NCBI GenBank assembly: GCA_009841225.1
Contig: VXMF01000030.1
Span: 338,228-402,227 of the forward strand
From: Terriglobia bacterium
GTDB lineage: Bacteria > Acidobacteriota > Terriglobia > Bryobacterales > UBA6623
Direction: 5' to 3'
DNA: 64,000 nt
Shown piece by piece: positions 36,760-45,412 of the stretch (positions are counted from its first letter, which is position 1; the number at the start of each line of letters is the position of its first letter). The notes under the pieces were generated by a model that was not told the DNA's origin, did not search any database, and was given only the letters and a program-made list of their open reading frames with translations. The translations under genes and the position numbers were made by a program.

Positions 36760-38178
36760 TTAGCCTCCCCCTCCTGCGCTTCCCTGGCGCCCTTCGGTGC
36801 CTTCTCTGCCATGCGATTCGGAGCCTTCGCCACCTCCGCCCCCGTGCTCGCCCGCGCCAATTTCGACATGCACGCTGAACGTAGTGAAGGTATTTGAACC
36901 GGCGCTAAGTTCGACGCTCTTGCTCTCGCCCGCGCGAAGCTCCACGTTGGGCGTGGGGCCAAGCTCGATTCCATTCGACAGGTGGACCTCGACACGAACT
37001 TGCCCGACCGTCTGATTCGTGGTGTTCCTAACGGTACCGGCGAACACCCCGCGGCTCGCATCGTATCGGATGATCAGTTCAACTCCGGCGCGAACCTCCC
37101 TAGCCGTGTCCGTCAATCCATACTGGGTGCCCGATTCACCCGGCTCGCCGCCAGATCCAGCGCCCGGCTCGGCCGGATGATCTGACAGAAAGTACGCTGA
37201 ACCGACGAGAATCGGTGAGCCGTAGACCACCGCGCGCTTGACGAACACGACCTTGTTCTGCTCGGCCTCGACCATGGGATTGAAGCTCCGGTAGTACAAA
37301 AACGTCTCTCCGAACGTGTCCGCGACGGCCACGACATCTCTGCCACCGAACACCGTGCTGCCGGAATTGGAGGCCGGCAATTCAGCAGGTAGCACGCGAG
37401 CTCCGACTAGTGGATACCCGGTGAATACAGAGTTGCCGTATGTGTCTAGGCCAAAGACGTACGTCAGGCCATTTCTCCACCGCGCATCTGTGGAGAGAGT
37501 TCGCACGCCAGCGTAGCCATTCGATTCAAGTTCCATCGCAGCGCACCGCACGAATTCCCTCAATCCCTGCTTGGAAGGATTCGCCGCCAAGTCCGTAGCG
37601 TTTACCTCGTCCATCCTGCAGGTACCTGGGAGGTCCCGTCGATAGACGCCTGCCCCGATCACGGCGGGGGTGCCGCTCCAGTCGATCCGCTTGACGTAGG
37701 AGATCTTCGGTTCCGTCATGCCGCTCTCTGGATTCGTGAAGGCGTAGTAGACCCAGCCCTCACCCACACTGCTCACGACACGGGCTATTTCCTTAAGGAC
37801 GTCAGTGCCGAAGCTGTCGGTGAGCAGCCCCCACTGAAGGCCTTCTCTAGTGGGGTCCGGAGGGAATACAAACGCGCGCGAGGCGCCAGCGACGGAGGTC
37901 ACTTCGTCAACAAAGACGTAGACCGGGCCGCTCTTCCAGTGCGCATCCTCATGAAAGGCGCGCTTGGCTTCCGCGAAGCCCATGTTCTGAACATACTCGT
38001 AGGCGCATTGAACAAACGCCTGCACGTCCTCCACCGCACGGACGCCTCCGGCGGAGATGGAGCGATTCGCGCACGACAGCGGACCCGGCCCAGCCGGGGC
38101 CGACACTCCGTTGGCCAAAGCCGGGACCGACAGCAGCCCTAGGGCCACCGTCAACGCGAAGATTCGTTTTGCATTCAT
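36760..38178 (-). CDS. Secreted tandem Cache-like protein with FxLYD-type tail
   Basis: A 472-residue exported protein with a signal peptide (IFALTVALGLLSVPALA). Two similar halves, about 50-180 and about 195-340, each run from a helix with QCAYEYVQ or RCAAMELE to VYVF..D and then to a GWVYYAF or TFLYYRSF strand and a KISYVKRI or KVVFVKRA strand, as in single-Cache (sCache) ligand-binding domains. A C-terminal beta sandwich of FxLYD type (about 375-440) and a Gly/Glu-rich tail follow. There is no transmembrane or signalling domain, so it may bind ligands freely outside the cell. The ATG at 38178 begins the signal peptide and has GGAAGGAG 12 bases upstream. Confidence 0.7.
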   Translation of the reverse strand: MNAKRIFALTVALGLLSVPALANGVSAPAGPGPLSCANRSISAGGVRAVEDVQAFVQCAYEYVQNMGFAEAKRAFHEDAHWKSGPVYVFVDEVTSVAGASRAFVFPPDPTREGLQWGLLTDSFGTDVLKEIARVVSSVGEGWVYYAFTNPESGMTEPKISYVKRIDWSGTPAVIGAGVYRRDLPGTCRMDEVNATDLAANPSKQGLREFVRCAAMELESNGYAGVRTLSTDARWRNGLTYVFGLDTYGNSVFTGYPLVGARVLPAELPASNSGSTVFGGRDVVAVADTFGETFLYYRSFNPMVEAEQNKVVFVKRAVVYGSPILVGSAYFLSDHPAEPGAGSGGEPGESGTQYGLTDTAREVRAGVELIIRYDASRGVFAGTVRNTTNQTVGQVRVEVHLSNGIELGPTPNVELRAGESKSVELSAGSNTFTTFSVHVEIGAGEHGGGGGEGSESHGREGTEGRQGSAGGGG

Positions 38179-38220
38179 GGTTTTCTGTAACTCCTTCCTT
38201 GTGCTGTTGGTTGACCGATC

Positions 38221-38243
38221 GCGTGGGGACGATATCCCCACGC
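38221..38243 (-). promoter_or_regulatory. Perfect hairpin in the leader of the secreted Cache protein
   Basis: GCGTGGGGA / TCCCCACGC, 9-base arms with a 5-base loop, 42 bases upstream of the ATG and ahead of the purine-rich ribosome site. It could be an operator for a repressor, an mRNA 5' stabiliser or part of an attenuator. Confidence 0.45.
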
Positions 38244-38414
38244 TCCTAAACCGTTGGACGAAAAGAGGTTATCCGTCGTTAGGCAGGCCCGGCGGCACGA
38301 TGGGCAGGGAACTGCGCGGAGACTGGTGGTGGCCGGGAGGATCGACAGCCAGCGTCTGGATCCCGATCTCAGAAACTTCGGCCTGCTTGACGGATGATCG
38401 AGCTAGGCCGACGA

Positions 38415-38445
38415 CTGTTAATTGTTCATTATCAACATGTTAAAT
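38415..38445 (-). promoter_or_regulatory. AT-rich candidate promoter for the leftward Cache gene
   Basis: On the minus strand TTAACA is followed after 17 bases by TAACAG, and the stretch includes the palindrome AACATGTT (38434-38441). The -10 match is poor, but AT-richness in a GC-rich genome supports a promoter or regulator site. Confidence 0.25.
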
Positions 38446-38811
38446 CTTCACTTATTCCGCGACCCGGCTGCGGGGCATTCCGGGTGCCGTTGCCAGCTCG
38501 ACTAGCATGGCTGCCAATATCTGTGTCAACTTTGACGGAGCGCTAGCGGGGACTCCGGGCCCTTGGTGGCGGCGGTCCGCGGGGCATACATGCCGAACAT
38601 GGTGTGCAACCTCCCCTCGGATAGCCGCCGGCGATCCGTCGGCGCGGCACTTCGCGCAGCGGCTGAGCGCACTGGCCTTGCGGGTATTCTGATGGAATCG
38701 GCCGCCAAGAACACGGAGCCCACTCGTGGCTGGGCTTTAGGGCGCGGCAGGCGCCAATGTTCGGCCCGGTGATACACCGGCCTGTGTTGTCGGCCTAGGA
38801 CTTGGATTGTC

Positions 38812-39966
38812 GTGAGGGACGGGCATCGGATCGGGCGCTTGCCAGAAATCGCGACGGCCTTCTTGCGAGTGGGCTTGATCGCGTTCGGCGGGCCGGCAGC
38901 CCACTTGGCGCTGCTGGAGGACGAATTCGTCTCGAGGCGCGGCTGGCTGTCCAGGCAGCGCTTCCTTGACCTGATGGGCGCGACGAACCTGATCCCGGGC
39001 CCCAACTCGACCGAGATGACGATGCATATCGGCTATGAACGCGCAGGTGCGCTGGGACTGTTCGTGGCGGGCACCTCCTTCGTATTGCCGGCTGCTCTGC
39101 TCACCGGAGTGCTCGCTTGGTGCTATCTCCAATTCGGCACTCTTCCCGGGGCCGCTCCGGTGCTGGCTAGTATCCGGCCTGCGGTCTTGGTCGTCATCTT
39201 GGGGGCTATTTGGAAGCTCGGCAGAAAGGCAGTCCCGGACTGGCGGCTGGGGGCAATCGCCGGCGGCGTCGCCGGGCTGGTTTGGTTAGGCCTTGGCGAG
39301 GTACCCGCGCTAGTGGTCGGCGGCGTCGTAGGCACGCTCTGCATGCGCTTTCCGCACCTGCTGAGTTCAGCAATCTCAGTCGTGGCGGCGCTCTGCGTAT
39401 CGACCCGCACCCTGTTGGCAGCGGGCGGAGAGTCAGCGGATCTTGCAAAGCTCGGGCTGTTTTTCGTCAAAGTGGGTTCTGTGCTCTACGGATCCGGTTA
39501 CGTCCTGATCGCGTTCCTAGAGGGCGGTCTGATTGATGACTATGGTTGGGTGACTCGCCAACAGCTCCTCGATGCGGTAGCCGCTGGCCAGTTCACCCCC
39601 GGTCCGGTGCTCACGACGGCGACGTTTCTCGGCTTCCTGATAGGCGGCGCCGCCGGTGCAGCGACGGCCACGCTTTGCATCTTCTTGCCCGCATTCGTGT
39701 TCGCGTGGATCCTGAACCCCTTGGTGCGCCGTCTTCGCCAGTCTCCGACGAGCGCCGCCTTCCTGAACGCGGTGAACGCGTCGGCAGTCGGGCTAATGGC
39801 CGTGGTTGCGGCCGACCTTGGCCTCGCAACCCTATCGTCCGTCTTCGCGGTTGCCATCGCAGCGGCGGCAGCTATGGCCTTGTTTGTCGCGAGGTGGCCG
39901 GCGGCATGGGTGGTCGTCGGGGCCGCGCTGCTCGGTTGGGCATCAATGGCCGCTGGCTGGGTCTGA
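38812..39966 (+). CDS. chrA: Chromate transporter (CHR family, two-domain)
   Basis: A 384-residue inner-membrane protein made of two homologous halves with about 10-12 hydrophobic segments. Each half has the CHR signature: FGGPAAHLALLEDEFV with NLIPGPNSTEM in the first, and GSGYVLIAFLEGGLID with GQFTPGPVLTTATFLG in the second. Members export chromate in resistant bacteria; whether that is its role here or it moves another oxyanion is not shown. The GTG at 38812 is the only sensible start, with AGGA about 11 bases before. It ends 19 bases before a convergent lyase gene. Confidence 0.9.
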   Translation: MRDGHRIGRLPEIATAFLRVGLIAFGGPAAHLALLEDEFVSRRGWLSRQRFLDLMGATNLIPGPNSTEMTMHIGYERAGALGLFVAGTSFVLPAALLTGVLAWCYLQFGTLPGAAPVLASIRPAVLVVILGAIWKLGRKAVPDWRLGAIAGGVAGLVWLGLGEVPALVVGGVVGTLCMRFPHLLSSAISVVAALCVSTRTLLAAGGESADLAKLGLFFVKVGSVLYGSGYVLIAFLEGGLIDDYGWVTRQQLLDAVAAGQFTPGPVLTTATFLGFLIGGAAGAATATLCIFLPAFVFAWILNPLVRRLRQSPTSAAFLNAVNASAVGLMAVVAADLGLATLSSVFAVAIAAAAAMALFVARWPAAWVVVGAALLGWASMAAGWV

Positions 39967-39985
39967 GCGCGGCTCGCACGGGGCG

Positions 39986-40822
39986 CTACGTCGACTCGCC
40001 AGCCCGCTCAAGCACGGCCAGCGCTTCCCGGACCATGGGGTGGTCCTCTAGCGAGCCTTGCACCGAGTACACACCTCCGCCGTGCTCGTCGAACCGGCGC
40101 AACACTGTCTTGGCCTCCTCGACCTCGGCCGCAGAGGGCGAATACGCTTCGTTGATCACCGGCAGTTGCGCCGGGTGAATCGCAGCCTGCCCGGTGAAGC
40201 CGAGCTGGCGGCCACGTGTCGCCGCGCGCCGCACCGCAGCCACATCTTCGTACTGCATTGGCGGAGAGTCGAACACTTGTTTGTGCATGGCACGGGCCGC
40301 GTTGACCACGCTGCTGCGCGCGAATGTCACTTCGGGTTCGCCCTCGGTGCGCCTGATCCTGGATTCGACGCAATAATCCTCGGCACCGAACAGCAGCGCT
40401 TTCACGCGATCCGAGCAGGACGCCAGCTCGGCGGCCCGCAACACGCCCAGCGGGGACTCGACGAGCGGCACGATGATGCCAAGGTCGGGTAGTCCCTCGG
40501 CGGCCAGCTCCACGTCCCGCACCGACTCGCACTTGGGAATCACGACTCCGTCCGGTCGGCACCGGCGCACCGCCGCGCAGTCCTCGGCAAACCACGCTGA
40601 GGATGGCGGATTGGGCCGCACCAGCACGGGACGATCCTCGCTGCGGAGGCTCGGCAGCGCTCGCTGCGTCACAGATCGAGCGTCTGACTTGTTGGCCTCG
40701 GCAACGGCGTCTTCCCAGTCGACCAGGATCAGGTCGGCCGGCAGGCTGGAAGCCCGGGACAGTTTCTTGGCGCTGTCGCCGGGCACGAAGAGAATGCTCC
40801 GGATGCGGAATAGTTCAGTCAC
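39986..40822 (-). CDS. HpcH/HpaI-type CoA-ester lyase (CitE-like)
   Basis: A 278-residue TIM-barrel lyase of the CitE/malyl-CoA lyase group, which splits malyl-CoA, citramalyl-CoA or similar to acetyl-CoA plus an oxoacid. Motifs are RSILFVPGDSAKKL, ILVDWEDAV, a basic substrate residue in VLVRPNPP, the metal glutamate in VPLVESPLG, LLFGAEDYC, and FTGQAAIHPAQLPVINEAY. I start at the GTG 40822, which has GGAAGG seven bases upstream and begins the conserved domain. It is divergent, by 76 bases, from a MaoC hydratase and acyl-CoA dehydrogenase, which makes a shared pathway likely. Confidence 0.87.
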   Translation of the reverse strand: MTELFRIRSILFVPGDSAKKLSRASSLPADLILVDWEDAVAEANKSDARSVTQRALPSLRSEDRPVLVRPNPPSSAWFAEDCAAVRRCRPDGVVIPKCESVRDVELAAEGLPDLGIIVPLVESPLGVLRAAELASCSDRVKALLFGAEDYCVESRIRRTEGEPEVTFARSSVVNAARAMHKQVFDSPPMQYEDVAAVRRAATRGRQLGFTGQAAIHPAQLPVINEAYSPSAAEVEEAKTVLRRFDEHGGGVYSVQGSLEDHPMVREALAVLERAGEST

Positions 40823-40898
40823 AGCCGCCTTCCATACATAATGGGCTGTGCAAGGGCAGGCATGCCAGCACCTTGCGGCGTAGAGGAGAGCGGACGCG

Positions 40899-41360
40899 AT
40901 GCCGTATGGGCGATACTTCGATGAATTTGAGGTCGGGCAAGTGTTCGACCACTGGCCGGGCAGGACCATTTCGGAGGCAGACGATACGTGGTTCTCGCTC
41001 TTGACCATGAACCAGCACCCTGTCCATATCGACGCCAACTATGCCGCCGCCACACAGCACGGCCAGCGCTTGGTCGTCGGCCCGCTCGTCTTCAGCATCG
41101 TGGTTGGCATGAGCGTCGCCGATGTCAGCGGCAAAGCCATAGCGAATCTCGACTACAGCGAGGTCAAGCACGTGGGCCCGGTATTCCACGGCGACACGAT
41201 CTATGCGCAGAGCCGCATCGTCGGCCTGCGTGAATCCAAGTCCAAGCCCGACCGCGGCTTGGTATTCGTTGAGAGCCGCGGCTTCAACCAACGAGACGAA
41301 ACGGTCCTGACCCTCAAGCGGACCGTGCTGGTTCCGAAGAGCGGAAAGGCGCGCCCATGA
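40899..41360 (+). CDS. MaoC-type acyl-CoA hydratase
   Basis: A 153-residue hot-dog-fold hydratase. The family motif N-x-HPVHIDANYAA (about 38-50) carries the catalytic Asp/His pair, followed by VGPLVFSIVVGM. Size and sequence are near the mesaconyl-CoA/itaconyl-CoA hydratases, which add water across the double bond of a C5 dicarboxylyl-CoA. A ribosome site GGAG lies about nine bases upstream of the ATG. Its stop overlaps the next gene by ATGA. With the divergent lyase it could complete a hydrate-then-cleave pathway for an unsaturated CoA ester. Confidence 0.88.
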   Translation: MPYGRYFDEFEVGQVFDHWPGRTISEADDTWFSLLTMNQHPVHIDANYAAATQHGQRLVVGPLVFSIVVGMSVADVSGKAIANLDYSEVKHVGPVFHGDTIYAQSRIVGLRESKSKPDRGLVFVESRGFNQRDETVLTLKRTVLVPKSGKARP

Positions 41361-42520
41361 GCGTCAGCCTGAACGAAGAGCAGCAGCAGATCCGCGATGC
41401 GGTCGGCGAGGTCTGCTCCGACTATCCCGGCGAGTACTGGCGGAAGCTCGATGAAACGCAGGGCTACCCGACCGAATTCGTCAACGCCCTGACCGACGGC
41501 GGCTGGCTAGCCGCCCTCATTCCGGAACGCTACGGCGGTAGCGGACTCGGGATCCTCGAGGCCAGCCTGATCATGGAGGCGATCAACGCCTCCGGGGGCA
41601 ATGCCGCGGCCTGTCACGCCCAGATGTACATCATGGACGTGATCACTCGCAGGGGCACCGAGGCGCAGAGACAGCGCTACCTGCCCGAAATCGCCGCCGG
41701 GCGCCTGCGCCTGCAGGCGTTCGGCGTGACCGAGCCCACGACCGGGTCGGACACGACTCAGACGCAGACCCGGGCGGAGCGCCGCGGAGAGCGCTACGTC
41801 GTGTACGGGCAGAAGGTCTTCACGTCGCGTATCGAGCACTCGGACCTGATGCTGCTGCTGGTGCGGACCACGCCGGCGGACCGAGTGGACAAGAAGACGC
41901 GAGGCCTGTCCATCTTGTTGGTCGACCTCGAGCAAGCAGCGGGGCAAGGGATCGAAGTCCGCCCCTTGCGCACCATGCTCAACCACCACACCTGCGAGGT
42001 CTTCCTCGATGGCTTGGAAGTGCCAGCGGAGAATCTGATCGGCGAGGAGGGCGAGGGCTTCAGGGCGCTACTCGATGGGCTCAACGCCGAGCGCATCCTG
42101 ATCGCCGCCGAGTGTATCGGCGACGGCGACTGGTTCATGGAAAAGGGCTGCTCCTATGCCCGCGAGCGGGTTGTGTTCGGGCGGCCGATCGGACAGAACC
42201 AGGGCATACAGTTCCCGTTGGCAAAGGCGCATGCCCACGTTCGTGCCGCAGACTTGATGCGTTTCCAAGCAGCAGAACTCTACGATGCAGGGCGGCCCTG
42301 CGGGCCGCAGGCGAACATGGCCAAGCTCTTGGCCGCCGACGCGTCTTGGGAAGCGGCCAATGCCTGCTTGCAGACGCACGGCGGGTTCGGCTTCGCGACG
42401 GACTACGATGTCGAGCGCAAGTTCCGCGAAACGCGCCTCTACCAAGTGGCCCCGATCTCGACCAACCTGATCCTGAGCTACGTGGCGGAGAGAGTGCTCG
42501 GCCTGCCGCGATCCTATTGA
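41357..42520 (+). CDS. Acyl-CoA dehydrogenase
   Basis: A 387-residue FAD enzyme that introduces a 2,3-double bond into a CoA thioester. Seen are the N-terminal helical part with GYPTEFVNAL, the FAD-binding stretch FGVTEPTTGSDTTQTQT, the beta-domain with KVFTSRIEHSD, and the C-terminal helical domain ending AERVLGLPRSY with QTHGGFGFATDYDVER. The catalytic base cannot be located with certainty by eye. It overlaps the MaoC gene by four bases. Its product would be the unsaturated substrate of the hydratase. It overlaps the end of the convergent isomerase gene by seven bases. Confidence 0.92.
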   Translation: MSVSLNEEQQQIRDAVGEVCSDYPGEYWRKLDETQGYPTEFVNALTDGGWLAALIPERYGGSGLGILEASLIMEAINASGGNAAACHAQMYIMDVITRRGTEAQRQRYLPEIAAGRLRLQAFGVTEPTTGSDTTQTQTRAERRGERYVVYGQKVFTSRIEHSDLMLLLVRTTPADRVDKKTRGLSILLVDLEQAAGQGIEVRPLRTMLNHHTCEVFLDGLEVPAENLIGEEGEGFRALLDGLNAERILIAAECIGDGDWFMEKGCSYARERVVFGRPIGQNQGIQFPLAKAHAHVRAADLMRFQAAELYDAGRPCGPQANMAKLLAADASWEAANACLQTHGGFGFATDYDVERKFRETRLYQVAPISTNLILSYVAERVLGLPRSY

Positions 42521-44226
42521 AGCGCCTCGGCGAAGGCCTCTTCCAAGCGTGCCAGCGTGTCGTCTTGCCGGGCTGCGACGTGGATTCGTAGCGCACGGCG
42601 CCCCAGTCCCGTCAGGACGCTGAAGTCTCCCAGCGCCTGGGCCGCTTCGACCACGCCGAAGCTGAGCCCGCGTCCCGAGACTGGGATGTCGCTCCCACAG
42701 TCGCAGCCGATCTGGAGGAAGACGCCATTGTCCGCGCCGCCCTTGTGCAGCTGCCCGGTGGAGTGCAGGAACCTCGGCCCAAAACCCAGGCAGGTAGCGA
42801 CACCGAAAGCGGGCCGGATAGCGTCGCGGATGCGCCGGAGCGCAGCTTCGGCATCAGCGTTGCGGTTCAGGTACGCAAGCAACGCGATGTAATCCCCTTC
42901 TCCCGCAGATCTCATGTGCGCACGCAGCACGGAGGCCACCCCGCCGCTCCCGGAACTCCCCAATAGGCGCCGGGCGTGTCCGGGGGCGGCGAACAGCCGG
43001 ACGCCAGACTCCTCCAAGAACGGCTCCGCAGCAGGAAGCGAACCCTCGGCCTCATACGTGGATGTGAGCGCGCGCGCAGCGACCTTGGCGGACTCAACGT
43101 CGGGCTGGTCGAAGGGGTTAATGCGCAGCACAGCCCCCGCAACGGCCGTCGCGACCTCCCAGCGGAAGAACTCCTGCCCGAGATCCTCCAACTGCCTGAT
43201 TCCGATCCGCACCACAGGATGGCCTAGCTTCGCCAAGGCTCCCAAGGTCTGGCAAGGAGCCTGATCGATGTCAGAATCCAACGCGACCCTAACGAAGATC
43301 CGATCTAAGGCGTAGCTCGACGGCTCGCCCAGCGTCTCGCCGTCGACAGGCACGATGCCCTTCCCCGACTTGCCCGTCGACTCGGCGACGAGCTGTTCGA
43401 TCCATGCGCCCAGCCATGACACCCCGGGGGACGTCACGAACGTGAGCTTGTCGCGGCCGGCAAGCGCCGCGGCACCGAGCACGAGCCCGAGACGGACTCC
43501 CGGATTCTCCTCTGGCGACACGCCAGGGCCGCAAGCCGCGCGCATCGCTTGCGCTCCGAGAAGCAGTCTGTCCACGTCGAGTCCCATGACCGCCGCAGGC
43601 ACCATGCCGAAGTGCGACAGGGCCGAATACCGCCCGCCAATGGACGGCAGGCCGTGAAAGACACGTCCGAAGCCAAGCTTGCGGGCCTTCGATTCCAAGC
43701 CCGATCCGGGATCCGTGATGGCCACGAATTGCGAGGCCGCGCGCGCTGGACCCACGGCCTCGGCGAGACGGTCCAAGAAATGCTGGGTCAGCAGCGCGGT
43801 CTCCAGCGTCGATCCGGACTTGCTCGCGGACACGAACAGCGTCGATTCGAGATCGATGGCAGCCTCGCAGTCGGCGATCTGCCCCGGGTCGGTGGAATCT
43901 AGGATCGCGAAGTCCGGGAAACCGTCCTGCACGCCGAAGCACAGCCGCAGGACCTCCGGGCACAGGCTTGATCCGCCCATGCCCAGCAGCAGCGCGTGGC
44001 TATAGCGGCCCCGCACCTCTTCGGCAAGTCTCCGCAGCTGCAGGCAGTCCGCGGCGATCCCGAGCCAGCCCAGCCAGTTCGCTTCGCCCGACGAGGTCCA
44101 CAAGCGCTCGTCACCGTCCCACAATCGGCGTGAGTTCCCGTCGGCAGCCCAACCTGCCGCGCGTCGCTCGACACTCTCGCTTAAGTGCAGGGGGAGATCT
44201 TCTAGCTGGGAATTCAGGGCAGCCAA
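42514..44226 (-). CDS. pgi: Glucose-6-phosphate isomerase (stand-alone form of the transaldolase-fused type)
   Basis: A 570-residue SIS-domain isomerase interconverting glucose-6- and fructose-6-phosphate. The first SIS half has LLLGMGGSSLCPEVL and SASKSGSTLET, then SIGGRYSALSHFGMVPA, and the C-terminal region reads ATCLGFGPRFLHSTGQLHKGG. The sequence is of the type usually fused behind transaldolase in one polypeptide (Tal-Pgi) in many Acidobacteria and others; here it stands without a transaldolase half. The start is TTG at 44226, supported by a perfect AGGAGG six bases upstream. The catalytic glutamate/histidine cannot be verified by eye. It is divergent from bioB. Confidence 0.88.
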   Translation of the reverse strand: MAALNSQLEDLPLHLSESVERRAAGWAADGNSRRLWDGDERLWTSSGEANWLGWLGIAADCLQLRRLAEEVRGRYSHALLLGMGGSSLCPEVLRLCFGVQDGFPDFAILDSTDPGQIADCEAAIDLESTLFVSASKSGSTLETALLTQHFLDRLAEAVGPARAASQFVAITDPGSGLESKARKLGFGRVFHGLPSIGGRYSALSHFGMVPAAVMGLDVDRLLLGAQAMRAACGPGVSPEENPGVRLGLVLGAAALAGRDKLTFVTSPGVSWLGAWIEQLVAESTGKSGKGIVPVDGETLGEPSSYALDRIFVRVALDSDIDQAPCQTLGALAKLGHPVVRIGIRQLEDLGQEFFRWEVATAVAGAVLRINPFDQPDVESAKVAARALTSTYEAEGSLPAAEPFLEESGVRLFAAPGHARRLLGSSGSGGVASVLRAHMRSAGEGDYIALLAYLNRNADAEAALRRIRDAIRPAFGVATCLGFGPRFLHSTGQLHKGGADNGVFLQIGCDCGSDIPVSGRGLSFGVVEAAQALGDFSVLTGLGRRALRIHVAARQDDTLARLEEAFAEALQ

Positions 44227-44416
44227 GGGGAGCCTCCTGAGCGGGCCGACGCGCGGAGCGCGCCGGTGCGGGGCGGGCCAGACACCAGTTCGCGGCCTGT
44301 CTCGACGAGGGACGATCCGCCGGTGAACGGGCCATGCCCGGCCTTACCGTAATCGTACCAACGGCGCTCGCTGCCGACCGGCGAGCCGCGCCGTCGCTGG
44401 CCGGGCCTCAGCCGAA

Positions 44417-44425
44417 TACGATAAT
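44417..44425 (+). promoter_or_regulatory. -10-like element before bioB
   Basis: TACGAT overlapping GATAAT, with the ATG of bioB eight bases after the latter. A ribosome site is absent, so translation may begin on a leaderless mRNA. Confidence 0.4.
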
Positions 44426-44433
44426 GGGGCTAG

Positions 44434-45411
44434 ATGCTCCGTCACGACTGGACCCTGGAAGAGATTCGGCAAGTGCATCAGCTGCCGCTCCCGGAGCTGT
44501 TCTACAGGGCCCAAACCGCCCACCGCGCCTACCACGACCCGCAAGCGGTGCAGGGCTGCGCCCTTCTGAGCATCAAGACCGGTCACTGCCCGGAAGACTG
44601 CGCCTACTGCCCGCAGTCAGCCCGCTACGACACCGGGCTGGAAGCTCAGGGCCTGCTCAGTGTCGAGGAGACGCTGGACAAGGCGCGCGCCGCGAAGGCG
44701 GGCGGCGCCACTCGCTTCTGCATGGGTGCCGCGTGGCGCGAGGCCCCGGAAGGTGAAGAGTTCGAGCGCGTGGTCGAAATGGTGCGCGGCGTCCGCGACC
44801 TGGGCATGGAGGCCTGCTGCACGTTGGGCATGCTCACGCAGCGGCAGGCGGATCGCCTCGCCGAAGCGGGCCTGACCGCCTACAACCACAACCTAGACAC
44901 CAGCCCTGAATTCTACGGAGAGGTCATCACCACGCGCAGCTACCAAGAACGGCTCGACACTCTCGAGCGCGTTCGGCGCAGCGGCGTCACGATTTGCTGT
45001 GGCGGGATCATTGGCATGGGCGAGAGCGTCGACGACCGCCTGGGCCTGCTGTTGCAGCTCGCGCGCCAAGATCCCCATCCCGAGAGCGTGCCGATCAATA
45101 GCTTGGTCAGCGTGGCCGGCACGCCTCTCGGCGGGAGGGCGCCTGTCAGCCCGCTCGACTTCGCGCGCGTGATCGCGACCGCCCGTATCGTGATGCCCAG
45201 ATCCATCGTGCGCCTGTCGGCGGGCCGCATGGAACTGTCCGAAGAGGGGCAAGCCCTTTGCTTTCTGGCCGGCGCGAACTCCGTGTTCCTCGGCGAGCGG
45301 CTCTTGACTACGCCGAACCCCGAAGCGAACGACGACGCAAAGCTGCTCGAGAAAATGGGGATGCGCCTGTGCGAGAACCCGCTTACTGCGGCTGTTCCGC
45401 CGCAGGGCTAG
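44434..45411 (+). CDS. bioB: Biotin synthase
   Basis: A 325-residue radical SAM enzyme that inserts sulfur into dethiobiotin, the last step of biotin synthesis. The cluster motif CPEDCAYC has Cys52, Cys56 and Cys59 (CxxxCxxC), and the [12 protein letters not shown] and [13 protein letters not shown] stretches and the [2Fe-2S] arginine region [14 protein letters not shown] ([14 protein letters not shown]) are present. Length is normal. It starts the biotin set: bioF follows after one base and bioD overlaps bioF. A -10-like GATAAT lies eight bases before the ATG. Confidence 0.96.
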   Translation: MLRHDWTLEEIRQVHQLPLPELFYRAQTAHRAYHDPQAVQGCALLSIKTGHCPEDCAYCPQSARYDTGLEAQGLLSVEETLDKARAAKAGGATRFCMGAAWREAPEGEEFERVVEMVRGVRDLGMEACCTLGMLTQRQADRLAEAGLTAYNHNLDTSPEFYGEVITTRSYQERLDTLERVRRSGVTICCGGIIGMGESVDDRLGLLLQLARQDPHPESVPINSLVSVAGTPLGGRAPVSPLDFARVIATARIVMPRSIVRLSAGRMELSEEGQALCFLAGANSVFLGERLLTTPNPEANDDAKLLEKMGMRLCENPLTAAVPPQG

Positions 45412-45412
45412 C

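Larger units (their letters stand above)
38179..38811. other. Long divergent intergenic region
   Basis: 633 bases between the leftward Cache protein and rightward chrA. It contains a leader hairpin (38221-38243), an AT-rich stretch (38415-38455) unlike its GC-rich surroundings, and no open frame that I would call a gene. Confidence 0.5.

Noticed and set aside
38507..38692. Short rightward frame in the 633-base region before chrA.
   Set aside because: No ribosome site, no domain, and composition not distinct from intergenic sequence.
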